A DNA stretch of 64,000 nt, taken from the NCBI GenBank assembly GCA_951812975.1, contig CATOTC010000003.1:310001-374000 (forward strand), read 5' to 3'. Made by a program: the position numbers and the translations under genes. The notes below the pieces were generated by a model that saw nothing but the letters and a program-made list of their open reading frames with translations, was not told where the DNA came from and searched no databases. This stretch comes from an uncultured Acidimicrobiales bacterium (lineage in GTDB: Bacteria; Actinomycetota; Acidimicrobiia; Acidimicrobiales; Aldehydirespiratoraceae). This document shows positions 1 through 8,301 of this stretch, piece after piece; the first letter of the stretch is position 1, and the number at the start of each line of letters is the position of its first letter.

Positions 1-420
1 CACCACATGACGCCAAAGGTCAAAGTCGTCTTCGGCGCCCACCGGCGCGATCCGTCCGCTGAGCAACAGCCTCTCCCCCGCCAATGCGTCGTCGAAGCGC
101 GCCGCCACCGCGCCGTGGGCCACCGCGCTGACGCGTCTGTCGTCATGGCGGACCGTGGCGATCACACCGACCGGACCCAGCGGCCGCGGGTCGTCGAGCA
201 GGGTCACCCAACCAGAGAACGCATCGGCCTGCGGAGGATCGAGAGCGTTGAGTTCGCCCGCCCCACGGGTGCCGACGGCAACGAAGGCGACCAGCACGAT
301 CAGCACGATGTGCCTCCGCCAACCCGCCAGCAGCACCATCCCCACCAGAACGGGGACCGAGACCGCCCACATCGACCATGCCCCCAGCGCCGCTGCCAGA
401 GCCACAAGGTGCGCGGTCAC
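1..420 (-). CDS. comEC: ComEC/Rec2-type DNA uptake channel, N-terminal fragment
   Basis: Only about 140 codons are visible; the gene continues beyond the left edge. Read from a GTG at 420, the protein opens with two hydrophobic stretches parted by a short basic loop (about residues 3-45). A small soluble domain follows (ALAGERLLLSGRI), as in the DUF4131 region that precedes the ComEC membrane core. The GTG overlaps the comEA stop as GTGA, so translation is probably coupled. The family passes single-stranded DNA through the membrane during competence. The call rests on domain layout and on the comEA neighbour; the core channel is not visible. Confidence 0.8.
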   Translation of the reverse strand, partial: MTAHLVALAAALGAWSMWAVSVPVLVGMVLLAGWRRHIVLIVLVAFVAVGTRGAGELNALDPPQADAFSGWVTLLDDPRPLGPVGVIATVRHDDRRVSAVAHGAVAARFDDALAGERLLLSGRIAPVGAEDDFDLWRHVV

Positions 421-1088
421 AGAGACACCAACGAAGCCAACTGCTCCAGCTTGGCCGCACCGATCCCCGGGACTTCGAGCAGGGCCTCCACACGGCTGAA
501 CGCCCCGTGCTGCTCACGGTGGCGGATGATCGCAGCAGCGATGCTGGGCCCGATCCCCGGCAGCGTCTCCAGGGCCGCGAGGTCACCGGTATTGAGGTTC
601 ACCCGAGCACCGGAGGAACCGCCGAGGCTGCCGCCACCAGGATCGCTCGGACCGACCACCGGCGGCTCCGGCTCCCCGACCACAGGCACCCAGACCCGTT
701 GACCGTCCGCGAGCGGCGCCGCCAGGTTGAGCCTTGAACGGTCCGCGTCGGCTGTCAACCCGTTCGCGGCGTCGATGGCATCGTGAACACGGGATCCCTC
801 GGCGAGGTCGTGCACGCCTGGGAACACGACTGCTCCCTCGACGTGCACAACGATCCGCGCGCCCGGACCGGAAACGGACTCGACCGTCGCCGGAGCACCC
901 TGCGCGGTCGCAACTCTGGGCAGCACCTCCTCCACCGGAGTCACCTCCGGCGACGCCAACGCCCACCAGCCGCCCACCGCGGCAGCGGCGATCGCCGCGA
1001 CACCCGCGAGGAATCCCCAGACCGTCACCCCGAGACGGTCCGCAACCGAATCGGCCCACCGCTGAATCGCCTCGGCCCTGCCCGCCAC
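417..1088 (-). CDS. comEA: ComEA-like helix-hairpin-helix DNA-binding protein
   Basis: A 223-residue competence DNA receptor. One membrane helix lies near residues 23-45, followed by an extracytoplasmic SLBB-like domain (IVVHVEGAVVFPGVHDL), a Gly/Ser/Pro linker, and a C-terminal pair of helix-hairpin-helix motifs (VNLNTGDLAALETLPGIG and EALLEVPGIGAAKLEQL). This is the standard ComEA order. The family binds incoming double-stranded DNA at the cell surface and hands it to ComEC, whose gene overlaps by four bases. The gene is divergent from the ABC ATPase gene at 1267. Nothing suggests truncation. Confidence 0.93.
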   Translation of the reverse strand: MAGRAEAIQRWADSVADRLGVTVWGFLAGVAAIAAAAVGGWWALASPEVTPVEEVLPRVATAQGAPATVESVSGPGARIVVHVEGAVVFPGVHDLAEGSRVHDAIDAANGLTADADRSRLNLAAPLADGQRVWVPVVGEPEPPVVGPSDPGGGSLGGSSGARVNLNTGDLAALETLPGIGPSIAAAIIRHREQHGAFSRVEALLEVPGIGAAKLEQLASLVSL

Positions 1089-1236
1089 ACGCCGTCCTTT
1101 GTGAGGTCTTCTGCGGGGGAAGCGCCACGCCGAGGCGTTACCGCACCCTACCTACTCCCACGCCGACAATGACAGCGCGCAGACCGGTTCGACCGGACCC
1201 GTTTCAGCAGCGCCCATTCGCTTCCGGTCATGTAGT

Positions 1237-1252
1237 GTTGACCCGGGACAAC
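1237..1252. promoter_or_regulatory. Imperfect dyad upstream of the sugar ABC ATPase gene
   Basis: GTTGACCCGGGACAAC is a 16-base dyad with 14 symmetric positions, ending 14 bases before the ATPase start codon. Its place would suit a repressor operator, perhaps for a LacI-family protein. It is not the same sequence as the operator at 7141-7178. Support is symmetry and position only. Confidence 0.3.
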
Positions 1253-1266
1253 CGAACAGAGGATTC

Positions 1267-2346
1267 ATGGCCACAGTCACATTCGATCAAGCCACAAGGG
1301 TGTACCGCGACGGGGACCGGCCCGCTGTCGAGCGTCTCGACCTCGAGATCGAGGACGGCGAGTTCCTCGTGCTCGTCGGCCCGTCGGGATGCGGAAAGTC
1401 GACGACGCTGCGGATGCTCGCCGGTCTCGAACCGGTCGACTACGGCGAGATCTACATCGGCGACCGGGACGTCACGAGCGTGCCGCCCAAGGACCGCGAC
1501 ATCGCCATGGTCTTTCAGAACTATGCGCTGTATCCGCACATGACCACCGCCGAGAACATCGGGTTCCACCTCAAGATCGCCAAGGTCGACCGAAACGAAC
1601 GCGCCAAACGGGTCGCCGAGGCGGCAGAGATGCTCGACCTGACCGAATACCTCGATCGCAAACCCGCGAAGCTCTCCGGCGGTCAACGTCAGCGGGTCGC
1701 CATGGGCCGAGCCATCGTGCGACAGCCCCAGGCCTTCCTGATGGACGAGCCGCTCTCCAACCTCGACGCCAAACTGCGGGTTCAGACTCGCACCCAGATC
1801 GCCGCGTTGCAGAGGCGCCTCTCGGTAACCACCGTCTACGTCACCCACGATCAGGTGGAGGCCATGACCATGGCGGACCGCGTGGCGGTGCTCAAGGACG
1901 GCATATTGATGCAGTGCGCCACGCCACGCGAGTTGTTCACGCATCCTGACAACCTGTTCGTTGCCGGTTTCATCGGCTCGCCCGCAATGAACCTGCTCGA
2001 CGGCACCGTCAGCGACGGCACCGCCCGCGCTGGTTCTCTGGAGGTTCCGCTCACCGCTGAGCAGTCGCAGATGCTCACCTCCGCTGCGGTCACCATCGGG
2101 GTGCGACCCGAGAACTGGATCACGGCGAGCGAAGGAGGGCTCGACGCGGGTGTCAATCTCGTGGAGGAGCTCGGTTCGGAGTCGTATCTGTACTGCACTG
2201 CCGACGGGATCGACGACCGGGAGGTCGTGGTGCGAACCGAGGGCCTCAGCACCGCACAGCCGGGCGAGCGGGTGAGCCTGGTTCCCCAGCCCCGCACGGT
2301 CCACCTCTTCGACACCGCCACAGGCGCTCGCCTGGCCGACGCCTGA
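1267..2346 (+). CDS. Carbohydrate ABC transporter ATP-binding protein (MsmK/UgpC/MalK type)
   Basis: A 359-residue ATPase that powers sugar import. Walker A is GPSGCGKST (about residues 38-46), the Q-loop lies in VFQNYALYPHMT, the ABC signature is LSGGQRQRVAMGRA, Walker B is AFLMDEPLSNLDA, and the switch His is in YVTHDQVEAMTMADR. The C-terminal third is the TOBE-like domain of the MalK/UgpC group. It presumably pairs with the permeases at 2372-4323, but it lies on the opposite strand and converges with them. Such ATPases often serve several sugar importers, so its place in this system is inferred from proximity. Confidence 0.93.
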   Translation: MATVTFDQATRVYRDGDRPAVERLDLEIEDGEFLVLVGPSGCGKSTTLRMLAGLEPVDYGEIYIGDRDVTSVPPKDRDIAMVFQNYALYPHMTTAENIGFHLKIAKVDRNERAKRVAEAAEMLDLTEYLDRKPAKLSGGQRQRVAMGRAIVRQPQAFLMDEPLSNLDAKLRVQTRTQIAALQRRLSVTTVYVTHDQVEAMTMADRVAVLKDGILMQCATPRELFTHPDNLFVAGFIGSPAMNLLDGTVSDGTARAGSLEVPLTAEQSQMLTSAAVTIGVRPENWITASEGGLDAGVNLVEELGSESYLYCTADGIDDREVVVRTEGLSTAQPGERVSLVPQPRTVHLFDTATGARLADA

Positions 2347-2363
2347 GGCCGGCCCAGCCGGCC
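2347..2363. terminator. Possible bidirectional hairpin between convergent genes
   Basis: A perfect 7-bp stem (GGCCGGC / GCCGGCC) with a 3-base loop begins right after the ATPase stop codon and sits 8 bases from the permease stop. There is no T-run on either side, so it is not a standard intrinsic terminator. It could limit read-through between the convergent genes. Confidence 0.35.
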
Positions 2364-2371
2364 GGCCCCGC

Positions 2372-3340
2372 TCAGCCCTTGCTGGCTCCGAGCGTCAGGC
2401 CCGAGATGAACTGCTTCTGGAGAATCAGGTAGACGATCAACGTCGGCAGCGCGATCAAAGTCGACGCTGCAGCCACCAGGTTGAAGTCGCTCCCGTACTG
2501 GCCGTTGAGCACCGCGATCGATGAGGTGATCGGGCGTTCGTCGCCCTGGTTGAGCAGTACCGACCCCCAGAAGAAGTCGTTGTAGAGCCAGGTGAACTCC
2601 AAGGTGCCTAGCGCCGCGAGCGCGGGACGGGTCAGCGGCAGGATCACCTGGAAGAACCCCCGCCAGACGCCGGCACCGTCCACCGCGGCGGCCTCGCTGA
2701 TCTCCTTGGGGATCGTCTTCATGAAATTGGACAGAACGAACGTGCAGAAGCCGATCTGGAACGCCACATGGACCAGGATCACCGCGATCTTGGTGCCCAG
2801 GAGGTTGCCCGTATTGGTGTCGGACAGAAAGTCTGGCCAGGGCATGTACTTGAAGAACTGGAACAGCGGCTGGAAGAGCACCTGCTGCGGCATCAGATTG
2901 CCCGCCGTGAAGAGCACCAGGAAGACGATGTTGAACTTCCAGCTGTAGCGGGTGCACACGTAGGCGACGATGGCCGCCATGAGCAGGGTCAGGAACAGTG
3001 CGGGGATGACGATGAACGCAGTGTTGCCGAACGTCTTGGACATCTCTCCGACGTTCCAGGCAGCACGGTAGTTGTCGAGCGTGAGCGTCTCGGGCAGCGC
3101 GAAGGGGCCGTTGGGCTGGGTGTCGGTCGCGTAGTCGCGAAACGAGTTGTAGATCGCGGTGCCGATCGGCACGAGCCAGCCGATGGCCATCACGATCAGG
3201 AAGCCGTGCAGCAGCATCCGCATCGGCTTGACCCTCGAGCCCCGCCGTTGAGCACGACGGAGGCGGACCTCGTCGAGCAGGTCGGTGTCGAGGCTCGCCG
3301 CTTCTGAGCCCGAGGGGCCGTCGAGGGTCACTGCGCTCAT
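2372..3340 (-). CDS. Sugar ABC transporter permease, MalG type
   Basis: Inner-membrane permease of the binding-protein-dependent transporter family, about 322 residues with six predicted membrane helices. The EAA loop, which contacts the ATPase, is seen as EISEAAAVDGAGVWRGFFQV. The start is placed at the ATG at 3340 because it overlaps the upstream permease stop as ATGA; an in-frame ATG at 3394 would overlap that gene by 58 bases. It is the last gene of the operon melA, binding protein, MalF-type, MalG-type. The substrate is inferred to be an alpha-galactoside from the neighbouring catabolic genes. Confidence 0.92.
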   Translation of the reverse strand: MSAVTLDGPSGSEAASLDTDLLDEVRLRRAQRRGSRVKPMRMLLHGFLIVMAIGWLVPIGTAIYNSFRDYATDTQPNGPFALPETLTLDNYRAAWNVGEMSKTFGNTAFIVIPALFLTLLMAAIVAYVCTRYSWKFNIVFLVLFTAGNLMPQQVLFQPLFQFFKYMPWPDFLSDTNTGNLLGTKIAVILVHVAFQIGFCTFVLSNFMKTIPKEISEAAAVDGAGVWRGFFQVILPLTRPALAALGTLEFTWLYNDFFWGSVLLNQGDERPITSSIAVLNGQYGSDFNLVAAASTLIALPTLIVYLILQKQFISGLTLGASKG

Positions 3341-4323
3341 ATATCCGACTCTCGATAGTGGTTCGTCACATACCAGATGATGAATCCGAGGCACAGCAAC
3401 AGCAGCACGACGCCGTAGGCGGATCCGAACCCGACGCGGCCACCGCCCTCACCCAGCAGGCTCTTGGTGACCAGCGTTCCCATGACGTCGGTTCCACGCG
3501 GCTCGTTGAGGGCAGCGATGATGTCGTAGGCCCGGAGAGCCTCGATCACGGTGATCACCACAACGATCACGTTGATCGGCCGAAGAGACGGGAAGACGAC
3601 CCGCCGGAAGGACTGCCACTCATTGCAGCCGTCGATCTGGGCTGCCTCTCGCAGGGAGGGATCGACCGCTTTCAACCCGGCCAGGTACATGACCATGATG
3701 TAGCCGATGTGCCGCCAGGCCATCGCCACGAGCAACGCCGCGAAATTCTTGGAGAGCCCGAGCGCCGGGTCCAGGAACGGTATGTCGAAGGAGAACAGCT
3801 TGCTGCCGTCGCCCACGAAGTCGACCGGGCCCCCCGGCCAGATCTCGTTGAGCAGGCCGCGGTCCCGCGAGAACATCGTCGATTTCCAGATGAATCCGAC
3901 AACGGCGAGTGACAGAACCACCGGGAAGTAGTAGATGCTCTGGTAGATGCTGCTGCCGCGGACGTTCTTGTCGAGCAGGTAGGCGAACAGCATCCCGACC
4001 GCGGAGCACACTGTCAACCAGATGATCAGCACGAAGTTGTTGAACAGCGCCCCGAAGAGGTCGCTTTCGAAGATCGTGAAGATGATCCAGTAGTTCCTGA
4101 AACCGGTCGCGCTGATATCGCTCAGCGGGGCGAGGTTGTCCCATTCTGAGAACGACAGGGCGACGGTCAACCCCGCGGGAACCCAGACCAGCGCTATGTG
4201 GAGGAATGCCGGGATCCCCACCATCAGCCACAGCCACATCCGGTCTCTGCCGGTGAGCGTGGACGAGCGACGGCGGCGCGCCTTCAGGTCGGACCTGGAG
4301 GGGGACGCCGCCGTCGCTTCCAT
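3337..4323 (-). CDS. Sugar ABC transporter permease, MalF type
   Basis: A 328-residue permease that forms the membrane channel together with the MalG-type partner downstream (ATGA overlap). It has a basic N-terminus, then six or so hydrophobic helices, with the EAA loop visible as LREAAQIDGCNEWQSFRRVV. It begins 27 bases after the end of the solute-binding protein gene, so it is clearly in the same operon. The sugar specificity of such permeases cannot be read from sequence; context suggests melibiose- or raffinose-type sugars. Confidence 0.92.
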   Translation of the reverse strand: MEATAASPSRSDLKARRRRSSTLTGRDRMWLWLMVGIPAFLHIALVWVPAGLTVALSFSEWDNLAPLSDISATGFRNYWIIFTIFESDLFGALFNNFVLIIWLTVCSAVGMLFAYLLDKNVRGSSIYQSIYYFPVVLSLAVVGFIWKSTMFSRDRGLLNEIWPGGPVDFVGDGSKLFSFDIPFLDPALGLSKNFAALLVAMAWRHIGYIMVMYLAGLKAVDPSLREAAQIDGCNEWQSFRRVVFPSLRPINVIVVVITVIEALRAYDIIAALNEPRGTDVMGTLVTKSLLGEGGGRVGFGSAYGVVLLLLCLGFIIWYVTNHYRESDI

Positions 4324-4350
4324 GGAGGGGAACCTAGTCTCTCGTTTGGA

Positions 4351-5688
4351 TCACTCGAAGTCGTAGGTCTGCTTCTTGGCTTCGATGTCGGCCAGGATCG
4401 TGTCGATGCTGTCCGGCGAACCCAGGAAGTCGGCAATGCCGACTCCGGCAACGTTGGCTGCGAAGTCCGGGTCGGTGTCGCGGTCGAGGAACTGCGCGAT
4501 GTACTTCGCGGAGCCCACAGCTTCAGCCGAGCGTTGCTGCAGCGCGTTGTAGCCGCTGGTGTCGGCATTGCTGTTGGCGGCAACGACCGAGGGATCGACC
4601 GCGATGTAGGCATCGATGGCAGGCGCTGACCCCATGCCGCCGAGGAGTGCTTTGGCAGCGGTCTCGTTGTCGGGGCTCGCGGCCATCATGAAGCCGTCGA
4701 TCGGCGCCTCGATGGCGTCCTGGCCGTGCTCCGGGTTGACCTCGGGGAACAGGAAGAAGTCGATGTCGTCGAGGACTTCCTGCTCGGTGTACTGCGACGT
4801 CAGGAAGGTGCCGATCAGGTACATCCCCGTCTCCTTCTCACGCAGGGCACCGGCACCGTCCTCCCAGGTGCGCCCGTTCGCGGCGGGCTGGTAGTAGGGA
4901 AGGATCTCCGACCAGGTCGAGAAGATGTTCTTGACCTCCGCGCTCTCCCAGCTCTCGTTGCCGCCCATCAGGCTGACGTGGTAGTCGTAGCCGTTGACGC
5001 GCAGGTTGAGCATGTCGAACATGCCCATCTGAGGCCAACGTCCGTCGTTGGCTGCGCTCAGCGGGGTGATGCCGTCGGCCTGCATGGTGTCGCAGAGCGC
5101 CTTGAACTCGTCCCAGGTTGTGGGGATCGAGTAGCCGTTGTCGGCGAACAGGCTCTTGCGGTAGTGGACTGCCCACGGGTAGAAGTAGAACGGCACGAAG
5201 TACTGCTTGCCGTCGAGGCCCGATGAAGCGCTGCGGAAACCGTCGGACATGCCGTTGAGGCCGCTCCAGACGTCGGAGACGTCGCCGAGCACTCCCTTGC
5301 TGGCGAAGGCGCGCATGCGGTAGCCCGCGAACCAGGAGACGACGTCGTCGGGCTGCTGGATGTAGGTGTTGAAGTTCTCCTGGTAGGTGTTGTGGTCGAT
5401 GGTGTTGATCATCGTCTCCACGCCGGTGGCGGCGACCGCCGCGGCCAGGGCCTCGCGGTTCTTCTCACCGGAGTAGTTCGAGCCGAGCGTGGTGCTGCCG
5501 GGGCCTGTATCGGCTGTGGTTGTCGGCGCGGCGGTGGTCGTCGTCGCCGCCGGTGCCGCGTCGTCGTCATCGCCGCACGATGCGAGCAGTGCCGCGCCGC
5601 CGAGGGCTGCGGTACCTCCGATCATGAAGTCTCGACGGTTCAATCCAGCGCCGCGGCGCTTCGGTGAACTCTCAGTTGGTTTGGTCAT
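4351..5688 (-). CDS. Extracellular sugar-binding lipoprotein, Tat signal
   Basis: A 445-residue family 1 solute-binding protein. The N-terminus carries a twin-arginine motif (NRRDFMIGG, Arg18-Arg19), a hydrophobic run, and a lipobox ending at Cys38 (LLASC), followed by an acidic and Thr/Ala-rich tether. It therefore looks like a Tat-exported lipoprotein that captures the sugar outside the membrane and delivers it to the two permeases downstream. The mature part has the usual aromatic-rich sugar-binding character (FVPFYFYPWAVHYRK). It lies 66 bases downstream of the melA-like gene in the same direction. Confidence 0.92.
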   Translation of the reverse strand: MTKPTESSPKRRGAGLNRRDFMIGGTAALGGAALLASCGDDDDAAPAATTTTAAPTTTADTGPGSTTLGSNYSGEKNREALAAAVAATGVETMINTIDHNTYQENFNTYIQQPDDVVSWFAGYRMRAFASKGVLGDVSDVWSGLNGMSDGFRSASSGLDGKQYFVPFYFYPWAVHYRKSLFADNGYSIPTTWDEFKALCDTMQADGITPLSAANDGRWPQMGMFDMLNLRVNGYDYHVSLMGGNESWESAEVKNIFSTWSEILPYYQPAANGRTWEDGAGALREKETGMYLIGTFLTSQYTEQEVLDDIDFFLFPEVNPEHGQDAIEAPIDGFMMAASPDNETAAKALLGGMGSAPAIDAYIAVDPSVVAANSNADTSGYNALQQRSAEAVGSAKYIAQFLDRDTDPDFAANVAGVGIADFLGSPDSIDTILADIEAKKQTYDFE

Positions 5689-5754
5689 TTCCCCTCCTAG
5701 GGTTTCTGGTGTTTCCAGGTTTGTTGTTGGGTTCTTCAGAAGCTCCGAGCATGG

Positions 5755-7128
5755 TCAGGCCGGCTCTCCGTGTGTGCACAGGGACTCGGGGATGAATTCG
5801 CCGTGTCCTTCGATCAGTGCGTCCACCAGCGACCAGATCTGTTCAAGATCCAGTTCCGCCGCGGTGTGCGGGTCGAGCATCGCCGCGTGGTAGACGTGTT
5901 CGCGTCGGCCCGTCTTGAGGGCTTCGACGGTGAGTTGCTGCGGCGCGATGTTGGTGCCGATCAGCGCCGCCAGATGCGGAGGCAGTTTTCCGATCACCGA
6001 GGGGGTGATGGTCTTTCCGTCGACGGTGGCCGGAACCTCGACTATGCAGCCGCTGGGCAGGTTGTCGATCAACCCGTGGTTTGCAACGTTGACGTACACT
6101 TCGCGTTCTTTGCCGGTCTCGAGGCTGTGGATTATCTGGGGGGCGAACTCGTTGCTCCTCGGGAGTTCCATGAGTTCCACCCCGGTCTCGAGGCGGGTCC
6201 GCAGCTCGTCCCACTCGGCTATCTGGCTCTCGCAGCGGCGCACGTACTCGCGTACTGGGACTTCGTAGCGTTCGATCAGGTCCGGGCGACCCTGCTTGAG
6301 GAAGTACGGCGTGTATTCGGCGAAGTGCTCGCTCGACTCGGTGACGAAGTAGCCCAGCCGCCGCAGCATCTCGTAGCGGACTGCGTCTCGGAGTTGCGAC
6401 TCGCTCCGCTTTGGCGCGTCGGCGGGGTCGGTGTGGAGTTTCTTGAGTTCGGGGTAGAGGTCCCGCCCCTGGTGCTCGAGCCGCAGGAAGAACGACATGT
6501 GGTTGATTCCGGCCACGGTGTAGTCGAGTTCCTCTGTCGGCAGCCCCAGGTCGCCTGCCAGTTGCTCTGCGGTGATGGGGACGCTGTGGCAGAGCCCGTA
6601 GGCCTCGACCTCGCAGAGTTCGGCCAGTCCCCACATGTTGATCGCCATCGGGTTCGCGTAGTTGAGCAGTACTGCGTCGGCGCACTGTTCGTTCATGGCT
6701 CGGCCGACTCCGACGAGGGGCGGCACGGTGCGCAGGCCTCGCATGATCCCGCCGATTCCGATCGTGTCGGCGATGGTCTGTTGGAGCCCGTACTGCTCTG
6801 GCAGGTCGAAGTCCAGCACGGTGGCCGGTTCGAAGCCGCCGATCTGGAACATCGTGATCACATAGTCCGCACCGTCGAGGATCTTTTGCAGGTCGGTGTC
6901 GGCGGTGACCTGTGCTCGGGCTTCGTGGCCGGCGACCAGTTTCTGCGCGACGACCTCTGAGGTTGCGAGGCGCTGCGGGTCGATGTCGTGGAGCCGAAAT
7001 TCGAGGCGGTCGCGAATATCCTCGTAACCGAGCAGGTCATTGAGGAGGTTCCGGGCGAATACTGTGCTGCCCGCTCCGATGAATGCGACTTTGGCCAACT
7101 TCTCTCCCGTGGTTGGTCGGCTCACCAT
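5755..7128 (-). CDS. melA: GH4 alpha-galactosidase (NAD- and metal-dependent)
   Basis: A 457-residue glycoside hydrolase family 4 enzyme. It shows the N-terminal NAD-binding motif FIGAGSTVFARNL, the central NYANPMAINMW stretch, the metal-binding CHSVPITAEQL motif, and AGINHMSFFLRLE, which together are typical of MelA-type alpha-galactosidases. GH4 enzymes cleave by an oxidation-elimination route that uses NAD+ and a divalent metal. The adjacent galactokinase supports galactose as the released sugar, although GH4 also holds alpha-glucosidases and glucuronidases. The gene leads the uptake operon and starts 12 bases from the operator at 7141-7178. Confidence 0.9.
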   Translation of the reverse strand: MVSRPTTGEKLAKVAFIGAGSTVFARNLLNDLLGYEDIRDRLEFRLHDIDPQRLATSEVVAQKLVAGHEARAQVTADTDLQKILDGADYVITMFQIGGFEPATVLDFDLPEQYGLQQTIADTIGIGGIMRGLRTVPPLVGVGRAMNEQCADAVLLNYANPMAINMWGLAELCEVEAYGLCHSVPITAEQLAGDLGLPTEELDYTVAGINHMSFFLRLEHQGRDLYPELKKLHTDPADAPKRSESQLRDAVRYEMLRRLGYFVTESSEHFAEYTPYFLKQGRPDLIERYEVPVREYVRRCESQIAEWDELRTRLETGVELMELPRSNEFAPQIIHSLETGKEREVYVNVANHGLIDNLPSGCIVEVPATVDGKTITPSVIGKLPPHLAALIGTNIAPQQLTVEALKTGRREHVYHAAMLDPHTAAELDLEQIWSLVDALIEGHGEFIPESLCTHGEPA

Positions 7129-7140
7129 AGAACAATTCTT

Positions 7141-7178
7141 GACTTACGTCAACGTTGACGCCATCGTTGACGTAAGTC
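7141..7178. promoter_or_regulatory. LacI-family operator between melA and lacI
   Basis: A perfect 14-bp inverted repeat, GACTTACGTCAACG (7141-7154) and CGTTGACGTAAGTC (7165-7178), flanks a 10-base spacer. Inside it lies a second perfect palindrome, GTCAACGTTGAC (7148-7159), with the central CpG common to LacI-family sites. It sits between the divergent melA operon and the regulator gene, so one bound repressor could control both. Recognition by the adjacent LacI-type protein is inference from position and symmetry. Confidence 0.75.
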
Positions 7179-7277
7179 GACCTGATCCAGTGATTTCTGC
7201 TGGCCGCCGACTCCACGCACCCGAAATCCACAAGCCAGACAGATAGCATCGTCGTACACCGAAAGACGCAGAACGAG

Positions 7278-8276
7278 ATGCCAACAGGAGCAACCCTACG
7301 AGACGTGGCCAACAGGGTCGGAGTGTCGCCTCGTACGGTGTCCCGAGTCGTCAACGACGAGGGCGGGTTCTCCGAGGCGACCCGGACCAGGGTGCTCGAA
7401 GCGGTGGAGGACCTCGGATATCAGCCGAACATGCTGGCCCGCGGCTTGATCACCCGCCGCAGCGGCACTGTCGGACTCGTCGGAGTGGACATGACCGACC
7501 CGTTCTTCCCCGCGATGGCCGAGGGCATCCAGAACGAGGCCCGCGAGACCGGCCGCACAATGTTCTTCGCAAGCAACGACGGCGACCCCCAACGCCAAGC
7601 AGAAGTGTTCAGGTCGCTGCTGTCGCACGCGGTCGACGGAGTGATCGTGTTCCCGGCCCCCGGAACGGTCGAACAGCTCGCCGCCTACGCCCGAGGGGGG
7701 ATGCCTCTGGTGATCGTCGACGACATCGTCGAGTTCCCCAATCTGGCCTCGGTGTCGTTCGATCTCGAGGACGGCGCCAACCAGGCGGCCCGACATCTTC
7801 TTGCGACTGGCAGAAGCAGGATCGGCATGATCAGCTCGGAGGTCACGGTTCCCCGAAACCGACGCCGGGAGCGGGGATTCTTCCAAGCGTTCGAGAACGC
7901 ACCAACGGGTACGGCGCCCCCGGAACTGGTCCGCGTACAGCCGACGGTGACAGGCGGATCAAACGGGCTGCAGAGGCTGCTCGAGCGCCGATCCGACCTC
8001 GACGGGATCTTCGCCTTCAACGACTCCATGGCCGTCGGCGCCATGCGCGAAGCACAGTCGGCCGGCTACCGAGTCCCCGACGATCTGGCCATAGTCGGCT
8101 GCAACGACATCGAGATGAGTGGTCTGGTGAGCCCCAGGCTGACCACCATCAGACTCGACCGCCCGCGGCTGAGCGCGGAGGCGATCCGAGTCCTCCATTA
8201 TCTGATCGAGGCTCCGGGAAGCAACCCTGCCCCGTTGGTACTGCCCGTGCAACTCGTGGTGCGGGAATCGACATGA
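7278..8276 (+). CDS. LacI-family transcriptional regulator
   Basis: A 332-residue repressor. The helix-turn-helix is at residues 5-25 (TLRDVANRVGVSPRTVSRVV) with the hinge region NMLARGLITRRS, followed by a periplasmic-binding-protein-like sensor domain (GLVGVDMTDPFFPAMAEGI, IFAFNDSMAVGAM, VGCNDIEMSG). It is divergent from the alpha-galactosidase operon and 25 bases upstream of galK in the same direction. It most likely represses the cluster until galactose, melibiose or a related inducer binds. Confidence 0.93.
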   Translation: MPTGATLRDVANRVGVSPRTVSRVVNDEGGFSEATRTRVLEAVEDLGYQPNMLARGLITRRSGTVGLVGVDMTDPFFPAMAEGIQNEARETGRTMFFASNDGDPQRQAEVFRSLLSHAVDGVIVFPAPGTVEQLAAYARGGMPLVIVDDIVEFPNLASVSFDLEDGANQAARHLLATGRSRIGMISSEVTVPRNRRRERGFFQAFENAPTGTAPPELVRVQPTVTGGSNGLQRLLERRSDLDGIFAFNDSMAVGAMREAQSAGYRVPDDLAIVGCNDIEMSGLVSPRLTTIRLDRPRLSAEAIRVLHYLIEAPGSNPAPLVLPVQLVVREST

Positions 8277-8301
8277 TCGAGAGTTCCAGGCCGGCGCCCG
8301 A

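Noticed and set aside
1228-2304. A 358-codon minus-strand frame over the ABC ATPase gene
   Set aside because: Antisense of a gene with all ABC motifs; no domain of its own.
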